Below, piece after piece: positions 7,805 to 9,926 of a DNA stretch of 9,926 nt. Source of the DNA: Gammaproteobacteria bacterium (GTDB taxonomy: Bacteria; Pseudomonadota; Gammaproteobacteria; GRL18); contig JANELJ010000048.1 in assembly GCA_024511395.1 (NCBI GenBank), positions 1 to 9,926 of the forward strand, given 5' to 3'. Position numbers and translations under genes: made by a program. Each line of letters starts with the position of its first letter. Position 1 is the first letter of the stretch. The notes under the pieces were generated by a model that made no database searches, was not told the origin of the DNA, and saw only the letters and a list, made by a program, of their open reading frames with translations.

Positions 7805-8236
7805 ATGAAAAAAATTCTGCAACAACCTGATGCCAGCATTGATCGCCTGCTGCAACACAGCCGCTACCTGGATTACTTAACCCGTCGCTTACTGAGCTAT
7901 CTACCCGAAGAATTTGCAGAACAAGTTTCCGTGGTTGCTTTTAAAAACAAACAACAACTAAAACTGGCCTGTAACAGCCCCGCTTGGGCCAGTAAACTGC
8001 GCTTTTACACCCTCAAATTAAAGCATGCTTTACAAAACGATCCTCAATTCAATCAGTTACAAAAAATTAACATTAAAGTAGTGTTTTCTAATATTAACAC
8101 AAAAAATAAAAAAAACACGCTTATTTATTCACAAAGTGCCGCAAATGTGATAGCTGATTCGGCAGAACATATTGAAGATGAGGGTTTGAGGGAGAATTTG
8201 ATGAGGTTATCGAGGCATGTGGGGGAGAAGAGCTAG
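7805..8236 (+). CDS. dciA: DciA (DUF721) replicative helicase operator/loader
   Basis: The 143-residue protein matches DUF721/DciA, the ancestral protein that helps load the replicative helicase DnaB in bacteria lacking the phage-derived DnaC/DnaI loaders. The DUF721 core covers about residues 10-95. It has a helical start (IDRLLQHSRYLDYLTRRLLSYLP), a strand pair around VSVVAFKNKQQLKLACNSPAWASKLRF (the SPAWA-LR pattern is typical of the family), and KINIKVVF. The C-terminal 45 residues are polar and variable, as usual. Its site divergent from the M23 gene and convergent with lpxC is the order known from pseudomonads. An AGG lies only 3 nt before the ATG, so the ribosome site is weak. The TAG stop (8234-8236) lies on the first unit of a heptamer array, whose expansion leaves the protein unchanged. 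Confidence 0.85.
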   Translation: MKKILQQPDASIDRLLQHSRYLDYLTRRLLSYLPEEFAEQVSVVAFKNKQQLKLACNSPAWASKLRFYTLKLKHALQNDPQFNQLQKINIKVVFSNINTKNKKNTLIYSQSAANVIADSAEHIEDEGLRENLMRLSRHVGEKS

Positions 8237-8357
8237 CGTTCAGCGTTCAGCGTTCAGCGTTCAGCGTTCAGCGTTCAGCGTTCAGCGTTCAGCGTTCAGC
8301 GTTCAGCGTTCAGCGTTCAGCGTTCAGCGTTCAGCGTTCAGCGTTCAGCGTTCAGCG
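8235..8357. repeat. Tandem array of 17.6 perfect copies of the 7-bp unit AGCGTTC
   Basis: From 8235 to 8357 the sequence is perfectly periodic at 7 bp: 17 full AGCGTTC units plus AGCG, 123 bp, with no substitution. It starts on the last two bases of the dciA stop codon and sits between convergent dciA and lpxC. Read on the plus strand, all three frames give the same 7-residue repeat (SVQRSAF) without stops; on the minus strand, TGA recurs. Heptanucleotide short tandem repeats between genes are known from cyanobacteria and from Beggiatoaceae. Perfect identity suggests recent slippage-type expansion. Confidence 0.95.
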
Positions 8358-8437
8358 AAAATTGTAAAATCACTTTTTCTTCAGTCAACTAAAATTTTAA
8401 AATATTTTGTATAAACTTGAAGGCAAACTCTTTTGCT

Positions 8438-8463
8438 CTGGCTCTTTCTGAACGCTGGCTCTT
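8438..8463. repeat. Isolated inverted heptamer copy flanked by 9-bp direct repeats, at the lpxC stop
   Basis: CTGAACGCTG at 8448-8457 is the exact reverse complement of CAGCGTTCAG within the nearby heptamer array, so it can pair with any array unit across roughly 90-200 nt. It is bracketed by two copies of ctggctctt (8438-8446 and 8455-8463), the second overlapping the lpxC stop codon. The stretch 8358-8437 is AT-rich and holds no gene I can support. RNA from either convergent gene could fold into a hairpin here. Confidence 0.6.
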
Positions 8464-9373
8464 AAACCGCTACCACCGACTTCATATAAGAAATCGGAGC
8501 CTGAGATTCGTCTTTAAAGATGACTTCTTCCCAGGCTGATTCGTCGGCCAGAAGTTCGCGTAAAATCCGGTTGTTTAGAGCATGACCGGCTTTATGACCG
8601 CTGAAGGCGCCAATCAGGCTGCTGCCCAGCAGGTATAAATCGCCAATGGCATCCAGGATTTTGTGTTTAACGAACTCGTCTTCATAACGCAGACCGTCTT
8701 CATTAAGAATTCGGTATTCATCCATTACAATGGCATTATTAAGACTGCCGCCCAGAGCCAGGTTATTGGCTCTGAGCTGTTCAATCTGGTTCATAAAGCC
8801 AAAGGTTCTGGCACGGCTGACTTCCCGGACAAAGGAGGTGGATGAAAAGTCCATCTCCGCACACTGGGAACGTCCGGATATAGCAGGATGTTCAAAGTCG
8901 ATAATAAAGGAGACTTTAAAGCCTTCATAAGGCTCAAAGCGCACCCATTTATCACCTTCTTCTATTACGACATTGCGTTTAATACGAATAAAGCGCTTGG
9001 CTGCTGACTGTTCTACAATACCCGCTGACTGGAGTAAAAAGACAAACGGGCCGGCACTGCCATCCATAATGGGTACCTCAGACGCGCTTAAATCGATATA
9101 GGCATTGTCGATCCCCATACCTGCCATAGCTGACAATAAATGCTCCACCGTAGAAATTCTTACACCATCTTTAACCAGGGTTGTGGATAAAGTCGTATCA
9201 CCCACATATTCTGCACGGGCCGGTATTTCCATGGGCGTTTCAAGATCCACGCGCCGAAAGATAATCCCGGTATTCACAGGCGCAGGCCTGAGTATCAGAT
9301 AGACTTTTTCCCCTGAATGTAAACCAACACCGGTCGCTTTAATGCTATTCTTTAGCGTACGTTGTTTTATCAT
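8462..9373 (-). CDS. lpxC: LpxC, UDP-3-O-acyl-N-acetylglucosamine deacetylase
   Basis: The complete 303-residue LpxC is the cytoplasmic zinc enzyme that removes the acetyl group from UDP-3-O-acyl-GlcNAc, the committed step of lipid A synthesis. The N-terminus [21 protein letters not shown] is canonical. The zinc ligands H78 ([10 protein letters not shown]), H237 and D241 (VKHKILD) are present, with E77 as likely general base and H264 (GHKAGH), each one position lower than in E. coli. The C-terminus ends in a hydrophobic SVVAV. In E. coli the LpxC tail is the degradation signal read by FtsH, but this one differs, so the same control should not be assumed. AGGA at 9385-9382 lies 8 nt before ATG. 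lpxC normally follows ftsZ, but here the upstream neighbour in view is an insertion sequence. Confidence 0.98.
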   Translation of the reverse strand: MIKQRTLKNSIKATGVGLHSGEKVYLILRPAPVNTGIIFRRVDLETPMEIPARAEYVGDTTLSTTLVKDGVRISTVEHLLSAMAGMGIDNAYIDLSASEVPIMDGSAGPFVFLLQSAGIVEQSAAKRFIRIKRNVVIEEGDKWVRFEPYEGFKVSFIIDFEHPAISGRSQCAEMDFSSTSFVREVSRARTFGFMNQIEQLRANNLALGGSLNNAIVMDEYRILNEDGLRYEDEFVKHKILDAIGDLYLLGSSLIGAFSGHKAGHALNNRILRELLADESAWEEVIFKDESQAPISYMKSVVAV

Positions 9374-9413
9374 CTACAGATTCCTGATTAATTATTATGG
9401 TATATAATGACCG

Positions 9414-9422
9414 ATTGTAACA
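9414..9422 (-). promoter_or_regulatory. Candidate extended -10 promoter for lpxC
   Basis: On the minus strand TGT-TACAAT (9422-9414) is an extended -10 element identical to the one before dciA. The start point would fall near 9407, about 34 nt before the lpxC ATG. A -35 is not clear. An alternative is TTACAA with TAATAA 17 bp downstream, with weaker support. The promoter lies about 50 bp inside the presumed IS boundary on the lpxC side, so insertion may have left it intact. Confidence 0.4.
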
Positions 9423-9472
9423 TAAATCCTACAAACTTACTATATTAGAGAAACAATACCCCATAAACGGAA

Positions 9473-9926
9473 CAGGGCGGGAGCATACTTTGATCAAAAT
9501 TTAACCAAATAATAATTTGGCCCGCATATCATCATCCCATGCTGCCCGTTTTAGTTTACCTTTCATACTGTCTTTAACAGGAGACAGTTTAGCGATATTA
9601 AGCGCAAAACGTCGAAACAATGCCATATCCTCAGGGCTGTCTCCTGTTCGTATTCTTGAATCATCTTCTTTAAAAACAACATCTAACACCCAGTGCTGAC
9701 TATTTTCTATGTGCCAGTGACGCCTTATCTTCCGGGCGATATTCTCTACATCATCCTTCAATGAACTGATGTAACAGGAATATTCAGTCCGTTCTTTATC
9801 CTGGTTCTGTACCTGCCTTTTGACTTCAATAACACTGTGTAAGCCTTGCCATGATTGTGCTGATTCAATCCAGTCGGTGACATCCAGCCGGATATAGCGA
9901 CGCCGTTTAATACGACCATGTCCTTT
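9473..9926 (-). mobile_element. Partial ISAs1-family insertion sequence (one end in window)
   Basis: A transposase 3' end (9501-9926, minus) identifies the element. The outer end is placed at 9473 because the sequence there begins CAGGGCGGGAGC, and a CAGGG-type terminus is what I recall for this family. The boundary is inferred, since the other end lies outside the window and the inverted repeat cannot be compared. Family members usually duplicate 8-10 bp of target, so the copy on this side would be about 9463-9472. A 10-bp palindrome TTTGATCAAA (9489-9498) sits just inside the end. Confidence 0.7.
9501..9926 (-). CDS. ISAs1-family transposase, C-terminal 141 residues (5' end outside window)
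   Basis: The frame is open from the window edge to TAA at 9503-9501. In the visible part, GHGRIKRRR (2-10) and YSCYISSL (49-56) lead to the hallmark HWHIENSQHWVLDVVFKED (70-88), then SRIRTGDSPEDMALFRRFALNIAK (90-113) and a Lys-rich tail. The HW-IEN--HW-LDV-F-ED pattern is diagnostic of ISAs1 (H-repeat-associated) DDE transposases, which move the element by cut-and-paste or replicative joining. The last catalytic Glu should fall in or near the IEN motif, though I cannot assign it for certain. The C-terminal part has no frameshift, so the copy may be functional if its 5' half is intact. A TTG at 9761 lies inside the coding sequence and is not the start. It is transcribed in the same direction as lpxC, with no strong terminator between. 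Confidence 0.9.
   Translation of the reverse strand, partial: KGHGRIKRRRYIRLDVTDWIESAQSWQGLHSVIEVKRQVQNQDKERTEYSCYISSLKDDVENIARKIRRHWHIENSQHWVLDVVFKEDDSRIRTGDSPEDMALFRRFALNIAKLSPVKDSMKGKLKRAAWDDDMRAKLLFG

Noticed and set aside
8235..8357. CRISPR array
   Set aside because: The unit is 7 bp with no spacers, and there are no cas genes nearby.
8217..8414. Plus-strand ORF with SVQRSAF heptapeptide repeats
   Set aside because: It is only the translation of the 7-bp array, which has no stops in any plus frame. It overlaps the end of dciA and has no credible start signal.
9505..9520. Hairpin CCAAAT-aata-ATTTGG as a transposase terminator
   Set aside because: It lies within the last codons of the transposase, is AT-rich with a 6-bp stem, and lacks a following T-run.

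Overview
The window looks like chromosomal DNA from a gammaproteobacterium of moderate to low GC. Its core is a cell-envelope and housekeeping block in the order lpxC / dciA / M23 endopeptidase / secA / argJ / Nudix-ThiE fusion. As far as I recall, pseudomonads and other gammaproteobacteria have a very similar order just downstream of the ftsZ division cluster. The Uma2-type remnant, the ISAs1-family transposase and the heptanucleotide tandem array would fit a repeat-rich genome such as some sulfur oxidisers or methanotrophs. The genus cannot be fixed from sequence alone.

Layout. Positions 1-369 (+) hold the C-terminal end of an unrecognised protein. It runs convergently into a decayed Uma2-family gene (338-694, -). 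Next, all on the minus strand, come a small membrane-anchored protein (764-1324), a Nudix/ThiE-like fusion (1351-2343), argJ (2361-3578), secA (3680-6412) and an M23 (LytM-type) peptidase (6695-7669). dciA (7805-8236, +) is divergent from the peptidase gene. An array of 17.6 perfect copies of a 7-bp unit starts inside the dciA stop codon. lpxC (8462-9373, -) converges on that array. An ISAs1-family element, entering from the right edge of the window, ends about 100 bp upstream of lpxC.

How the genes relate. LpxC commits to lipid A synthesis, SecA drives protein export, and the M23 protein is an envelope peptidoglycan endopeptidase or regulator, so three of the genes serve the envelope. DciA loads the replicative helicase, ArgJ acts in arginine synthesis, and the Nudix fusion probably cleans nucleotide or metabolite pools. 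The genes from argJ to the membrane protein are tightly spaced (17 and 26 bp) and probably co-transcribed. A hairpin-forming repeat lies between secA and argJ.

No complete novel system is visible. The points most worth a second look are the heptamer array with an inverted copy near the lpxC stop, a short well-initiated leader ORF 8 nt ahead of secA, a shared extended -10 sequence before dciA and lpxC, the IS upstream of lpxC, and loss of apparent metal ligands in the ThiE-like domain.
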